A stretch of DNA of 64,000 nt from Strigamia acuminata (GCA_949358305.1 OX442318.1:6620501-6684500); one strand, 5' to 3'. Counted from the stretch's first letter, positions 34,113-46,543 are shown. A program made the numbers and translations. The notes: generated by a model not told the origin, from the sequence alone.

Positions 34113-35546
34113 ATGGAGGTCGCGGATGGCGAGCTCGTCGTCGGTCATCAATTCCGTTTAATGGAAGAATTATGGCTACAGAAAATGGAAGGAAAATTCT
34201 GCAACGTCGTGATTAAAGTGCTCGAATACTGCGTTTCGATCCACTCGTGCGTACTGGCCGCATTCAGCTCGGGCAACCTATTTAACGACAGTTTAGTCAA
34301 CGTAATCGAACTGGACATCTGCGGCTGCGCAGAAGACAGACAAAACAAGGATCTATACAGCGATGCTCTGGATAAAATAATCAACTTTATCTACCGCGGC
34401 AAGCTGCACTTTGAGGAGAAAAACGTCCGAATAATGCAAAAAATCGCGCAAAAACTCCACCTGCAACAAGTGACCGACCTGTGCTCGAATTTCATGACCG
34501 AATTGCGAATAAACGCCAAAGAAATGAAGAAAAACGTCCAAAAACGCGCCAAAAACCCGAAAAAAAGACACAGAACTCCGCAAACCGACTGCCGCGACCG
34601 TCAAGAGCTACTGACCCACCGCCTAGCAATGTCTACCGGCCCGAAAAGCGCTCTAATCAAACGCTACACGTGCGAAACGTGCGGCTTTTTCGCGCCCAAA
34701 GTCAAGCCCCTTTTGTCGCACCTGCAGGAAAAGCGGCACGAAGGAACCGTGTGCAGTTTGTGCAACTTCCAAGCGACATCGAGCGACGAATTGTGGGAAC
34801 ATTTGCAGAAACACGACGACGAGAAGCCGTTCTTCTGCTTTTCGTGCAGCGCGCGCTTCAGGACTCGCACGGCGCTCAATCTGCACCTGCCGAAGCACTC
34901 GAACGAGAAGCCGTACGTGTGCAGCGAGTGCGGCAAGGGCTTCAAGTGGAAACACGCGCTGCACAACCACGCGGCGCTGCACACGAACGGCAAACAACAT
35001 TTGTGCGACCAGTGCGGTTATCGCACGGCGCACCAGAGTTCGTTTAAGGCGCATTGTCTGCTGCATTCGGGCGACACGTTCAAGTGCGTGCATCCCGGAT
35101 GTAGTTTCCAGGCGGCGCGCAAGCAGAATTTAAAACAACACGCGAAAACGCACAGTAAGGAGAAGCCGTTCCAGTGCGAGGTGTGCGGACGTGCGTTTTC
35201 GTTGATTAAGAATTTGCGCCGCCATGCGCGCATTCATAATGCGAATGAGAATTTGATTCGGTGCACGAGTTGCGAGTTTAGCACGACTAGGGTGGATAAG
35301 TTGAAGGAGCATGATAAAAAACATCATTCCAAGGGGAAAAATGAGATTGTTTGCGAGGAAATGGCTGATTATGCTCGAACGGTGATGCAGGATCCTTTGG
35401 TGGGACTTGGGGCGCCCATTTTGGATTCGTCGATTATTATTGCTGATTCTGATGGACAGTTGCAGTTGTTTCCTCTTTATACTTTAATTACTAATGAGAA
35501 TCATGTTGTTGTTGTTAATAGTTCTAATAAAGAGTCTGGGTCTTGA
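34113..35546 (+). CDS. BTB domain C2H2 zinc-finger protein
   Basis: Intronless gene of 477 residues. Residues from about 15 to 130 form a BTB/POZ-like domain (MEGKFCNVVIKVLEYCVSIH, then CVLAAFS, later ALDKIINFIYRGKLHF). A basic linker follows (KNVQKRAKNPKKRHR). Eight C2H2-type fingers run from about residue 186 to 415, for example CETCGFFAPKVKPLLSHLQ, CSECGKGFKWKHALHNHAAL and CEVCGRAFSLIKNLRRHARI, most joined by TGEKP-like linkers such as SNEKPY and SKEKPF. The C-terminus is acidic to neutral. This is a ZBTB-type presumed nuclear transcription factor; the specific orthologue is not recognised. AATAAA at 35556-35561 follows ten bases after the stop. Codon use in the finger region is clearly richer in GC than its surroundings. 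Confidence 0.93.
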   Translation: MEVADGELVVGHQFRLMEELWLQKMEGKFCNVVIKVLEYCVSIHSCVLAAFSSGNLFNDSLVNVIELDICGCAEDRQNKDLYSDALDKIINFIYRGKLHFEEKNVRIMQKIAQKLHLQQVTDLCSNFMTELRINAKEMKKNVQKRAKNPKKRHRTPQTDCRDRQELLTHRLAMSTGPKSALIKRYTCETCGFFAPKVKPLLSHLQEKRHEGTVCSLCNFQATSSDELWEHLQKHDDEKPFFCFSCSARFRTRTALNLHLPKHSNEKPYVCSECGKGFKWKHALHNHAALHTNGKQHLCDQCGYRTAHQSSFKAHCLLHSGDTFKCVHPGCSFQAARKQNLKQHAKTHSKEKPFQCEVCGRAFSLIKNLRRHARIHNANENLIRCTSCEFSTTRVDKLKEHDKKHHSKGKNEIVCEEMADYARTVMQDPLVGLGAPILDSSIIIADSDGQLQLFPLYTLITNENHVVVVNSSNKESGS

Positions 35547-35604
35547 TATCGTGTAAATAAAGAGAATAAAAAGTATGTTTTTTAATTTTTTTTTGGTTTT
35601 GTTT

Positions 35605-35617
35605 TTGCCGCCATGTT
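35605..35617 (-). promoter_or_regulatory. YY1-like motif between the BTB gene and DCAF1
   Basis: TTGCCGCCATGTT on the plus strand reads AACATGGCGGCAA on the minus strand, close to the YY1 core. It lies about 310 bp upstream of the DCAF1 start. Motif-based guess only. Confidence 0.25.
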
Positions 35618-35923
35618 TTTGGTGCGGGGTAGCGGATGCGGAAGTAGGGGAATGCAAATGGCCGCTATTAAAAATTGTTATTTTTAAAGAGTTTTTAAAA
35701 TTTTTTTTTTTGAATTAAATAAGTGAAATAAAATTTAAGTTTTTTGGGATTGGTTTTGTTTTTCGTTGGAATTGATTTTTCGGACGAGTTTCGGCAGGTT
35801 TTAGTACGATTTTCTGCCGGTAGGAGACATACGTAACTTCTCTTTCGGCCATGTCTTATTAGAGCATGTGGTGTCCAATCTTCATAAACACGTTACGAGT
35901 AATCATACAGGAATATCGATAAA

Positions 35924-38900
35924 ATGGAAGCAGAAATGACAGTTTTAGACTCCGCCGGTGAGGTAGAAAAGTTTTTGGATGTCTGGAACACGGAAATACG
36001 AAATACTACCGGTGACCCATTGCCGATATTGACCAGGTAATTTTGCATATGAAAAAATGTGGAAATTTTAATTAATTTAGTGGAAAAATTAATATTTTTT
36101 TGATTTAGACTCGCCGAGATCGTAGAAAAAGAAACAGAAGCGTATCTGAAAATGGATCCCGATCCTTTTGATGTTCGACATCCCGGTATGAGTTTGAAAA
36201 ATATGAAAAATTGAAATTGAAAAATTTGTACAAATAATTTATTTTTTAAATTTTGTTTTATAGGTCGAATCGATCCACAGTGTGTGTTAGGAGATGTGTT
36301 GAAAGCTATATTCAAAAATGATGATTTTATGACTAAGGTATAATCGAATAATGATGTCATCCATCGTATGAAATTCATCAAAAGTTGAGAAACATTGAAC
36401 AAAACATTCGCTAATTTATTGAAATTCTTAAAATTTTGCCGATATTGGACAAGAAATTGTCAAATTTAATGAATTTTATCAAAAATTTGTCAAATTTTAA
36501 TGGATTTTATCAAAAATATGTCAAATTTCAATGAATTTTATCAAAATTTTGTCAAATTTCAATGAATTTTATCAAAATTTTGTCAAATTTTGTGAAATTT
36601 TATCAAAATTTTGTCAAATTTTGTGAAATTTATCAAAATTTTGTCGAATTTTAATGGATTTTATCAAGAATTTGTCAAATTTTAATGAATTTCATAAAAT
36701 ATTTGTCAAATTTTAATGAATTTCATAAAAAATTTGCCAAATTTTAATGAATTTTACCAAAAATTTGTCAAAACTGAAAAAGAAATTCACAAATTAATTA
36801 ATTTATACAATTAATGTGTGTTAAAATGCATTTTTACTCGTTTCAGTTAATAAATACCTACGCTTTAGATCGAGATAACCGCGAATTAAATATATCCTCA
36901 TGTCGGCTGCTTGTGGATTTACTGCCCGGACTTGAAACATCCGTAATATTTGAAGAAACTGCGAATTTGGTGACGAAGTTATTCCAATGGGCGGAAAAAG
37001 CTTCCGAACCTCTACGTTCTTACGCCACCGGTTTGCTCGGCGCGGCGATGGAAATTCCGGACGTTGCGGACAAATTCCGGGACCAAAATTCGAATCTAGT
37101 TCCTATAATGTTGAAACGGTTGTGGGAATTCAGGAAATGTGAGAATAATGAGCAAATTATGAATGGAATTCATCAAATATCGAATTCCAGCGTCGAGGAT
37201 GTCAAGTTAGAAGTGACCGATGACGCTTGCCACGCAATTGGATCTCCGAAAGTAAACAAAATCAAAATAATTAATTAAATCTTTATAATTTATATATTTT
37301 TTTTCAAAGCTTAAACGATTATCGTCGCCGAAAAACTTGAACGGATTCAGCGAAAACAGTAACAGCAATTGGGCCGAAATGGAACCGCTCGTTATCGGAT
37401 CGTATCAGATGTATCCGTTGAATGATAGCATGAAACAGCGATTGATTTTGCAGTTTTTAACGTCCACGGGCGAATTTCAAGAAGTAAAAAATTGAAAAAT
37501 TGAAAAAATTAATTTTAATTTTTTTTAAATGAAAAAATGAAAAAATTAATTTTTTCAGTTTTGACAAATTTTTGGTAAAATTCATTAAAATTTGGCAATT
37601 TTTTTATGAAATTCATTAAAATTTGACAAATTTTTTATGAAATTCATTAAAATTTGACAAATTTTTTATGAAATTCATTAAAATTTGACAAATTCTTGAT
37701 AAAATTCATTAAAATTCGACAAAATTAATTTTTTTAATTTTTTTTTAAATGAAAAAATGAAAATATTAATTTTAATTATTTTTTATTTTTATTTTTCAGT
37801 TCATTAGTTGCATATTTGAGCAGAATGTGTTGAGTTTGGTGCTTAATTTGATCGATTTAAGAGTAAATAATGACGTCAGAACGGCTTTTGAAGCGTTAAA
37901 AGTAATTTTTTGTTTATATTTTGGAGAAATTTGTAGATAAATTAATTTTTTTTGTTAATTTTTTAGTATTTGGCGACAATTTTATGTCATAAGAAATTCG
38001 CGATCGAGTTTTTGGCAGCTAAAGGGTTAGAACAGTTGTTGGCGATTCATCGGCCATCGGTTGCGGCTACGGGGGTTTCGATGTGTTTTTATTACCTGGC
38101 GCACAACGAGGAGGCGATGGAGCGGATTTGCTTGTTACCGGATATTATTTTATGCAAACTTGTCAAGTAATTATTAAATTGGATTTTAGTTGGTTAAGTT
38201 TGGTTTTTGATTTTTGTTTTTGTAGTTTTGCGTTGTGGTTGCTGGAATGTTCTCACGATTCGAGCAGGTGTCACGCAGTGATGTTTTTTGGTTTTTGTTT
38301 TCGCTATCAACGGATATTGGAGCTGTTTGATGCCCAAGATGGTCTTCGGAAATTGTTTAATTTGGTAAATTGTTATTTTAATCTGAAAATAGAAAAGTTT
38401 AAGATCGGTGTAGGGAAGCGTGAAATGTTGTGAACACAAAATTCTCAGGTTTATGGAAATTTGGTAGAAATTTTTGAGATTTTTCGTAAATCATCAAAAA
38501 TATTGAACGAATTATTGTCAAATTGATGAGAATTCATCAGAAATTTATGAAAACTGATTGAAATTCGTCATAAATTTAGAAAAATTGGTGAGAATTCGTC
38601 ATAAATTTAGAACAATTGATGAGAATTTGTCAAAAATTAAGAAAAATTGATGAGAATTCGTCAAAAATTTAGAAAAATTTATGAGAATTTGTCAAAAATT
38701 TAGAAAAATTGACTAAAATGTATCAAAAATTTAGAAAAATTGATTAAAATTCCTCAAAAATTTAGAAAAATTGACTAAAATTCGTCAAAAAATTAGAAAA
38801 ATTGACTAAAATGTATCAAAAATATAGAAAAATTGATTAAAATTCATCATATATTTAGAAAAATCGATTAAAATTTATCAAATATCTAGAAAAATCGATT

Positions 38901-41900
38901 AAAATTCATCAAACATCTAGAAAAATCAATTAAAATTTATCAAATATCTAGAAAAATCGATTAAAATTCATCAAATATCTAGAAAAATCGATTAAAATTT
39001 ATCAAATATCTAGAAAAATCGATTAAAATTCATCAAACATCTAGAAAAATCAATTAAAATTTATCAAATATCTAGAAAAATCGATTAAAATTCATCAAAT
39101 ATCTAGAAAAATCGATTAAAATTCATCAAATATCTAGAAAAATCGATTAAAATTCATCAAATATCTAGAAAAATCGATTAAAATTCATCAAATATTCAGA
39201 AAAAAGGAACAAAAAATTCAGAAACTTATTAAAATTAATTTTAAATTAAAAAAAAAAATAAACATCAAAACATTAAAAACTGATGAACTATTTTTGATTG
39301 TGTTCAAATATTTTATGTACTAAAACCCGCCCACCCCATTTTGACGGCGCTTAAGACCCAAAATGCAGTCCAAACGCTAGTTACCGCTCTTAACTAATTT
39401 CTTCTTGTCTAATTTCAGATAAGCACCTTGGAAATCCTTTCCGTGGACGGCTACGCAGATTATTTCAGCGATGACAAAGTGTTCGCATCGCGACAAACCG
39501 CTCGCAACGTGTGCATGTCGTTGAAGCGCTATTACGAAGCGCATTTATTGCAAAAAGCTCAAGAGATTAGTCGAAGGGAGGGAAATTCTCACCCCATGTT
39601 GCTCAGTAAGGCTTCCAAATTTTCTTTGGAAGTGATTCAAGAGAATCTAGAAATTGTAACGTTAATTCCCTTTGGGCAGAGCTGGCAACCGGTCGATAAG
39701 TTGCACGAATTGGCCGGCATAAGTCTGTTGTTGCAACTCATTGCGTGGACTTCGAGCTGGAATTACTCGGCCAGGGTCGAGATTGCTCGAAGTGCTTTGG
39801 ATGTTTTAACTATATGTTCCATCACTGCTAGAACGCAGTTGAATTTGTGCAAACAAGTGGCTTTGCCCGAGAACGTTAATCGGGCCGGAATTGGTATTTT
39901 GTTAGACGCTGCGGAAGGGAAAATCATATTGGATGCGGATGTGCAACAGAAGGCGTTGTATGTGCTCATCAATTGTGTTTGTGGATCTGTTCCGAGGGTT
40001 AGTATGGACGAGTTTGGTTTTTATTTGCGGGGAGTCGAGATTTTTTGTTATTGCGATGCAATTTTTATTTTAAATACGAAATTTTTCTTTTTAAACACGA
40101 AATTTTTCTTTTTAAACACGAAATTTTTGTTTTTAAACATGAAATTTTTGTTTTTAAACAGGAAATTTTTGTTTTTAAACACGAAATTTTTGTTTTTAAA
40201 CACACAACTTTTATTTTAAACACGAAATTTTTGTTTTTAAACACGAAAATTTTGTTTTAAACACGAAAATTTTGTTTTAAACTCGAAATTTTTGTTTTTC
40301 CAATGAAATTTTTGTTTTTACGATAAATTTTTGTTTTTATTATGAAATTTTTGTTTTAAACACGAAATTTTTGTTTTTAAACACGAAATTTTTGTTTTTA
40401 AACACACAACTTTTATTTTAAACACGAAATCTTTGTTTTTAAACACGAAAATTTTGTTTTAAACACGAAAATTTTGTTTTAAACTCGAAATTTTTGTTTT
40501 TCCAATGAAATTTTTGTTTTTACGATAAAATTTTTGTTTTTATGATGAAATTTTTGTTTTAAACACGAAATTTTTGTTTTTAAACTCGAAATTTTTGTTT
40601 TTCCAATGAAATTTTTGTTTTTACGATAAAATTTTTGTTTTTATGATGAAATTTTTGTTTTAAACACGAAATTTTTGTTTTTAAACACGAAATTTTTGTT
40701 TTTAAACACGAAATTTTTGTTTTTAAACACGAAATTTTTGTTTTTAAACACGAAATTTTTGTTTTTACGATGAAATTTTTGTTTTAAACACGAAATTTTA
40801 ATTCTTCCGGTGAAATTTTAGTTTTTACGGTGCAATTTCAGTTTTTACGGTGAAATTTTAGTTTTTACGGTGCAATTTTAGTTTTTACGGTGCAATTTTA
40901 GTTTTTACGGTGAAATTTTAGTTTTTACGGTGCAATTTTAGTTGTAAATACGAAATTTTAATTTTAAACGCGAAATTCTAATTTTAAACGCGAAATTTTA
41001 ATTTTAAACGCGAAATATTAATTTTAAACGCGAAATTTTAATTACAAACACCAAATTTTATCACAAACAATTTCTTTTTTTTAAATTCAGATGAACGGAA
41101 CGATTAGAAGGAACATCATATCAGCGAAAAAGAAGAACCCCCTTCGCGTCAGCGACGATATAGTCCACAAAGTGCGCAAAAGCGTCCAAGCCCACAACGG
41201 AATCCACGTAAAACAATCAAAAAACAAAACAAAAAACTCAAAACCCCCACTCAACAACAATTTCTCCATTTCCAGGTCCTCCTCTCGCTCCTAACCGTCA
41301 AAACACCCATCACCGACGCCGACTCCATCCGAGCCCTCGCCTGCAAAGCACTCAAGGGCCTCGTACACTGCGAATCCGTCAAACAAATCATCAGCAAACT
41401 CCCATTATTCACCAGCGGCCAACTCCAAATACTAATGAAGGAACCCATCCTACAAGACAAACGCGCCGAACACGTGAAATTCTGCAAACACGCGCTCGAA
41501 TTGATGGAAAAAGTGACCGGAATCCCGCTCGCCACCGGCATCGAGTCGTCCATCTACAAAATCAACCGGGCCGACGTGGTGGCGCAAACAAAAATCGTGT
41601 ACCAAGAAAAGGATTTACTCAAATTGATCCACCAGCACCTTTTGAGCAAGGGTTACGTCGATTCGGCCGCCATCTTGCGCACCGAAGCCGACCTGCCGCT
41701 GCCCCCGTCCCGACCGACGATAAAAATGCCGCAAATCGCGTCGAATTTGAGCCCCGCGTCTTGTACGACGCCCTGTCGGCCGATCAGGACCGTTTTGGAC
41801 GCCAACAGGTCGTTGACGCTCAGCAATAAGACGCCGCAAAGGACCCCGTGCGCAGTTCGGTCGTCGTTGCTGGAAAAGTGTCAGTCGGGAAGCGAGTACA

Positions 41901-44361
41901 AACAGAGCCCCATAATGAGGCGGGATGAGATCAATTCAACGTCTACGATGACGCTCGACAACATCGTGACGGAGTATTTGAGGAAACAACACGCGTTGTG
42001 TCATAATCCTGTTGTCACGTGTCCACCGTTCGGTTTATTAGTGTAAAGTTTGATTTGTTTTGTCGTTTTTGATGTTTTTTTGACGTTTTTTGCGTTTTTT
42101 TAGGCCTCATTCGTGTCCGAATCCGAAATTCCGCACGTACGCACCGACGAATTTCACCGCTAGGATACAGCAAAGACCCGTATGATGAGATTTTTGTGTT
42201 TAAAATTGATTTTTGCGATTTTTGTTATTTTTTTTTAGGTTTTTTTACCATCTGGGGGTGCTGATGGCGCTAAAATGGACCGGAAGTTGATTTATAGTCG
42301 GTTTTGTCCGGTTAAAGTGTTTAGAAATGCGGAAGGTGGCGATTATTACACGTGCGCGGCTTTTATGGTGAGATTTGATCGAAATTGACGTTAAATCTCT
42401 TGTTTTATTAATTTTTATTAATTTTTACCGCCAGTCGTGTGATCAGAAAATCGCTTTGGGAACCGACACTGGAGAGTTGAAAGTGTACAATTTGTATTCG
42501 GAACAAGAGGAACACTCGTACGAGTGCCACGACTCTGCGATAAGTCATTGCGAGCCGTCGAGGGTAAATTTAAAATATAAAAATATTATACAAAATATTA
42601 TAATATATTTTTTTAAAAATTAATTAGGATGGGAAATTGATGGTTACGTCATCCGCATGGCCGGAACCGATGTCATGTTTATGGCGCTTCGAAAACGGAC
42701 TACAAAAGAGGTATTTTAATTTAAAAATAAATATTATAGAGAAAAATTAATTTTTACATTTTATTTTTCAGTTTTTCGTTCGATCGCGATCATTATGCGG
42801 AATTTAGTCGGCTAAATCAAGACCGAATCATCGGTACGCAAGGCGAGACTGCTCGCGTACGTTAAAAATAGAAAATAGCGTGAAATGGTTTGGTTTTAAA
42901 GTGTAAAATCGTTTAAATGTTTCAGATTTACGATATCAAAACGGGGAAGCGAGTGACGGTTCTGGCGGCTTCGGACCAGTCGAATAATTACACGAAAAAT
43001 CAAGCCACGTTCAATCCGACCGACGAATTGGTTTTATCCGACGGAGTTTTGTGGGACGTTCGTTCCTCCAACATCGTTCATAAATTCGACAAATTTAATT
43101 CGAACATCAACGGCGTTTTCCATCCGAACGGTTTGGAAGTCATAGCAAATTCGGAGATCGTGAGTAGAAATTTTTTAGGGTTAAAAATTCGATGTAAAAT
43201 TAATTTTTTCGCGTTTTTTTCAGTGGGATTTGAGGACTTTCCACCTCCTGCGCACCGTGCCCGCGCTAGACCAGTGTCAAGTCACGTTCAATCATCAGGG
43301 GAATGTTTTGTACGCCGCCATGCTTATATCCGAAGAGGACGTCGAGATGGATCACGATGACATGCAGAGTCCGTTCGGGTCGTCATTTCAAACGCTCGAT
43401 CCGTCGGATTATTCAAATATTGGTAGTTTGAGCGAAACTATTGAAAATTTGGGGATTTTTCTCATTTGTTTTATCATTTTTATTCGAATTACAGCGACAA
43501 TCGACATCAAGAAAAACATCTTCGATCTTTGCACGGATAAATCGGATCGGTTTCTTGCCGTTATCGAAGTAAAACGTTGATTGGAATGTGGAAAATTGAT
43601 TTGAATAATTAAAAAATTTAATTTTAGCATCTAACGGACCACAGTGCGTGTCGTTTATACGAAATAGGGAGACGGCGCAACGAGGAGGAAGAGGTATTTG
43701 TCCGCCATTTTGTGTTGGGATTTTATTTGGCTAATATTTGTTGTTTTGTTTGACCAGGGAGAGGAAGAGGAGGAAGAAAATGAGGTGGAAAATTCCAATA
43801 CCAATTCAAACTCCGAATTATCGGACGATGAAGACTTCGAAGTTCAGTTGCTAGGTACAGTAATTAGCATGATTTTAAATCAACGGTTGAGTTAAATGTC
43901 ATCTGAGGGCGCTGCGAAACATTTTCTTAAGTTTTTTGTAAAATATATAACGATTTCGATATGATTTATCTTAAAAATGTAATAAATAAAAGGATTTTAC
44001 TGTACTGGTGTCGAATAGAATTAAAAAGAACGATTTTGTTAGGTTTTTTAATTAATAAATGGGATGTTGTACCGCGCCTCAGTGACATTGGCGGTAGTTT
44101 ATCGAACCACGCTTTTTGACAGGTGCATTTAATGAGTCTATAGACTGATTTTTGGTGTCCCGTCTTTGGATGTGACAATAAATAATACAAAAATAGAATT
44201 TTCTTTAATTTTCGGTTTTGTTTGTGTTAAATTTAGGTCTTGGTGACGATGGGGAAGATTTCGATAGTGACAGTAGTGACGGCGTCATCTCTGGCAGTGA
44301 TGCGGACGATGATGAATATGAGACAGATTCGGAAGAAACAGTGTCGTCGTCAAGTGATTAA
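35924..44361 (+). CDS. DCAF1: DCAF1 (VprBP/Mahjong), CUL4 substrate receptor
   Basis: Twenty-two exons: 35924-36036, 36109-36185, 36264-36337, 36847-37251, 37310-37483, 37800-37901, 37967-38166, 38226-38364, 39419-39997, 41091-41207, 41276-42042, 42104-42179, 42239-42367, 42435-42563, 42628-42710, 42772-42856, 42926-43159, 43224-43422, 43495-43568, 43628-43693, 43758-43854 and 44237-44361. They join in frame to 1347 residues (human 1507). N-terminal armadillo-like region: [30 protein letters not shown] and [10 protein letters not shown]. LisH near 774-800 ([19 protein letters not shown]). WD40 propeller about 916-1260 with the DDB1-binding WDxR motifs in VLWDVRSS and WDLRTFHLL. The last two exons form an acidic tail ([20 protein letters not shown]). 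DCAF1 serves CRL4 and EDD-type ligases in cell competition, growth and protein turnover. Two introns are about 1.05-1.1 kb minisatellites; the rest are short. AATAAA at 44374-44379. The last exon is duplicated downstream. Confidence 0.96.
36440..36785. repeat. Minisatellite in DCAF1 intron 3
   Basis: About ten units contain AATTTTATCAAAAATTTGTC. The same words in inverted orientation make up the repeat at 37555-37735, so the two intronic arrays are complementary. Confidence 0.8.
37555..37735. repeat. Minisatellite in DCAF1 intron 5, inverted relative to intron 3
   Basis: Five units of TTTTATGAAATTCATTAAAATTTGACAAA type. Reverse-complemented, they read like the array at 36440-36785. Pairing of the two arrays in the pre-mRNA would enclose the exons at 36847-37251 and 37310-37483. 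Confidence 0.75.
38455..39215. repeat. 31-bp minisatellite in DCAF1 intron 8
   Basis: The right half holds near-perfect 31-bp units with CAAATATCTAGAAAAATCGA and TTAAAATTCAT. The left half holds diverged relatives (ATTTAGAAAAATTGATGAGA), so the array shows a gradient from old to young units. Confidence 0.88.
40060..41065. repeat. ~21-bp minisatellite in DCAF1 intron 9
   Basis: About 45 units of AAACACGAAATTTTTGTTTT type occur with variants (ACGATAAATTTTTGTTTTT, ACGGTGCAATTTTAGTTTTT, AAACGCGAAATTTTAATTTT). A block of about 240 bp is repeated near 40205 and 40400. Confidence 0.88.
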
Positions 44362-44750
44362 AATTGAAATGACAATAAATTTTATTTTGCAAAATTTGTG
44401 GTTGTTGTAATGTTATTTCAACGACGAGTTAATTTGACAACATGGCAAAGCGAATGAATAGATAAATGAAGAAACGGCTCAAATAAATTTGATGAACTTT
44501 TACATTGATGAGTGCACAGGTTGATTCGTATACATCAAATAAAGCCAAATATATGATTCAAATAGTGAATACTTTCTTCACAAAATGATTTTTTGCAAAA
44601 ACTAACTGTTTCAAACGTTTGGAAAGATTCCATATTTTAAATTTAAAATATTTTTATTTTAAATTTAAATTTAAATATTCACTATTCACTATTAATATTT
44701 TGTCGACAGATAGCCTGTCGACAGATAGACTGTCGAGAGACTGCTGCTTC

Positions 44751-44826
44751 ACCTTTAAAACTGATGTAACTGAAATATTACACTCCGATTGTACTTATCC
44801 ACCTTACAAGTTTTCTTCTTTTTGAA
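44751..44826 (+). pseudogene. Lipocalin C-terminal remnant
   Basis: An open stretch encodes FKTDVTEILHSDCTYPPYKF before a stop, matching the C-terminal exon of the lipocalin copies further right. No other exons precede it. Short repeated words (TGTCGACAGATAG) lie just upstream. It is best seen as a leftover of the duplication that built the array. Confidence 0.7.
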
Positions 44827-44958
44827 ATTTTAAGTTAAATATTTTAATTTGTTTCGTGGGTTGATGGTAATAAAAGTTGTATAATGCATTCCTCACAAGG
44901 TTTTGTTATTTGCACAAAAAAGGTCGGATAATGACATCCATACATCAAAAATCGAATA

Positions 44959-45060
44959 CAGTAGAACGTCGTTACAACGAACGGCGACATAACGAATACA
45001 GTATTTCGTTATAACGAATACTTAAAAATGGCTTGGTTGGTTGGCCATAGAACACCATGT
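44959..45060. mobile_element. pogo-like MITE fragment
   Basis: Begins with CAGTAGAACGTCGTTACAAC, the end sequence of pogo/Tigger-type elements, followed by the GCGACATAACGAATACAG block shared with the complete copy at 54775-54944. The right end is different and no matching inverted terminus is seen. Confidence 0.65.
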
Positions 45061-45187
45061 TAAAAAAGTTTAATTTACTGAACCAATAATCCCGACAATT
45101 ACTCAAGCGCGAGGTGTATTTTATACAAGAATTTGTCTATTGGAAATGCTGACAATTATTTCTACAACGTATAGTGTAGTCATGCTT

Positions 45188-45230
45188 CATATTCTAAAGT
45201 AATCCCGTGTTGGAGTTACTTTAGAATATG
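45188..45230. other. Perfect 15-bp hairpin
   Basis: CATATTCTAAAGTAA (45188-45202) and TTACTTTAGAATATG (45216-45230) are perfect reverse complements around a 13-base loop. It could be the core of a small inverted-repeat element; no other role is evident. Confidence 0.6.
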
Positions 45231-45633
45231 GCCCGCTTCGGAATGGGCCCAAAATTTGGTTACATAGGAAAAAAGATTTCACACCTACAAAAGTGTAATC
45301 TTCCACCTTTTAACACCTCAATTTTTTCAGTATATTCATGTGTACTTGGTACCCCCTTATATTCAGATTTCATATTTTAAATTTAAAATATTTTAAATTT
45401 ATAAAATTTATAAAAATTTTCTATAAATTCAAATTCAAAATGTATTAAATTGAGTATTGACACAACTAATTATTGCATTGTCAATTTAATGATATAATTA
45501 AGAGTTTAAAATTTCGCATCTGTTAGAAGTCGTAAAAATTGGTGAAAAAGTGCGTGACAGACGAAGAAATCATTATTCAGCGACTCGTTACACGCAGCCA
45601 AGTTGCATCCATCTCGTTCAACATAGCTCAGTA

Positions 45634-46543
45634 ATGTCGTTTATTAGATTTGCGTTTTTCGTCTTTTTCTTTTACTTTTGCGCGTCTTCAACGAATGACG
45701 AAAAGGAATTTATATTACAACAGCCCGAATATCTAGGTACATGTCCTCAAATTCCAAATCCGCTAAATCGTTCACCATCCCGAAATGAGGTAAATATTAA
45801 TTATCTTCCATATGGGATAATAGTCGATGTAATAATGTGTTTTCAATTTTAATATTGTAGATCGAAGGCCGATGGTACATCATACGTTCTGGCCTTCTAC
45901 CAGTACAAGTAAACACCATGACCTGTGAGGTTTTTGATATAAGTTTTGACCTTTGGGGATTTCTTAATATCTTATTGTCAGTTCATGAAGACGGGTATAT
46001 CTTGTTCATTTCAATATTTCTCAACGCTACTATTCAATCGTACCTAACTGAAACTTTCTTTTTCTCAGTAAATTTAAAACTAGACGTACAAAACTGAGTC
46101 CAAAAAACACACCATATGGAACCATTATTTACGCATCAGAGTTAGATACAAGTTGTAAGAAAAACTTGAGCAACCCAGTTGTGAGCTGAAAATTTCTGCC
46201 GATTAATCCTTGTTTATTTTCAGATAAAGGAGTAATACGCTTTGTGGATCGCGATTTTTTTATTTTCATTTCAGTTGCGTGTAAAGGAAAACCGACTCAC
46301 AACCGTAAGAATTCATTCCACGTGTTCAAAATTCGATGTTTCATTGAGTTTAAACATTTTGTTTTTTTATTTCTAGGGAGTCTTGTAGTTGGTGTTCGTA
46401 ATTTAAAAGTTGTTCCAAGCATAATACAGAGAATTAATTTTTATATTCAAGACCTAGAACGTCAGGGATTTAAAACTAATGATGTAACTGAAATAGTACA
46501 CTCCAAATGTACTTATCTACCTCCCAAGTTTACTTTTGTTTGA
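45634..46543 (+). CDS. Secreted lipocalin, copy A
   Basis: Five exons (45634-45789, 45861-45994, 46069-46154, 46224-46304, 46377-46543) join to 207 residues. A signal peptide (MSFIRFAFFVFFFYFCASS) is followed by the lipocalin N-terminal block: PGTCPQIP-type cysteine and, at the start of exon 2, IEGRWYIIRSG with the GxW motif. TCEVFD, GTIIYASELD and YKGVIRFVD supply strands and the second cysteine; the C-terminal exon ends in a helix and a last cysteine (QDLERQGFKTNDVTEIVHSK, then C). The pattern resembles insect apolipoprotein D/Lazarillo or bilin-binding lipocalins, which carry small hydrophobic ligands outside the cell; the ligand here is unknown. The start matches the other copies, and the leader of about 100 bp before it is strongly conserved. 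AATAAA lies about 40 bp past the stop. Confidence 0.85.

Larger units (their letters stand above)
44362..45633. other. Spacer from DCAF1 to the first intact lipocalin
   Basis: Contains the DCAF1 3' region, a block (about 44490-44590) that recurs at about 53345-53450 and 56605-56710, the lipocalin remnant at 44751-44826, a pogo-like MITE fragment at about 44959-45060, a perfect hairpin at 45188-45230 and a conserved leader just before the lipocalin start. Nothing else is recognised. Confidence 0.55.

Noticed and set aside
34481-35047. 188-codon frame overlapping the BTB zinc-finger gene
   Set aside because: Out-of-frame shadow; the zinc-finger frame has perfect C2H2 spacing throughout.
16897-44361. 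Functional cluster of ubiquitin genes (DCAF11, RBR ligase, DCAF1)
   Set aside because: Unrelated genes lie between them and I know of no conserved linkage; three ubiquitin genes in 28 kb can occur by chance.
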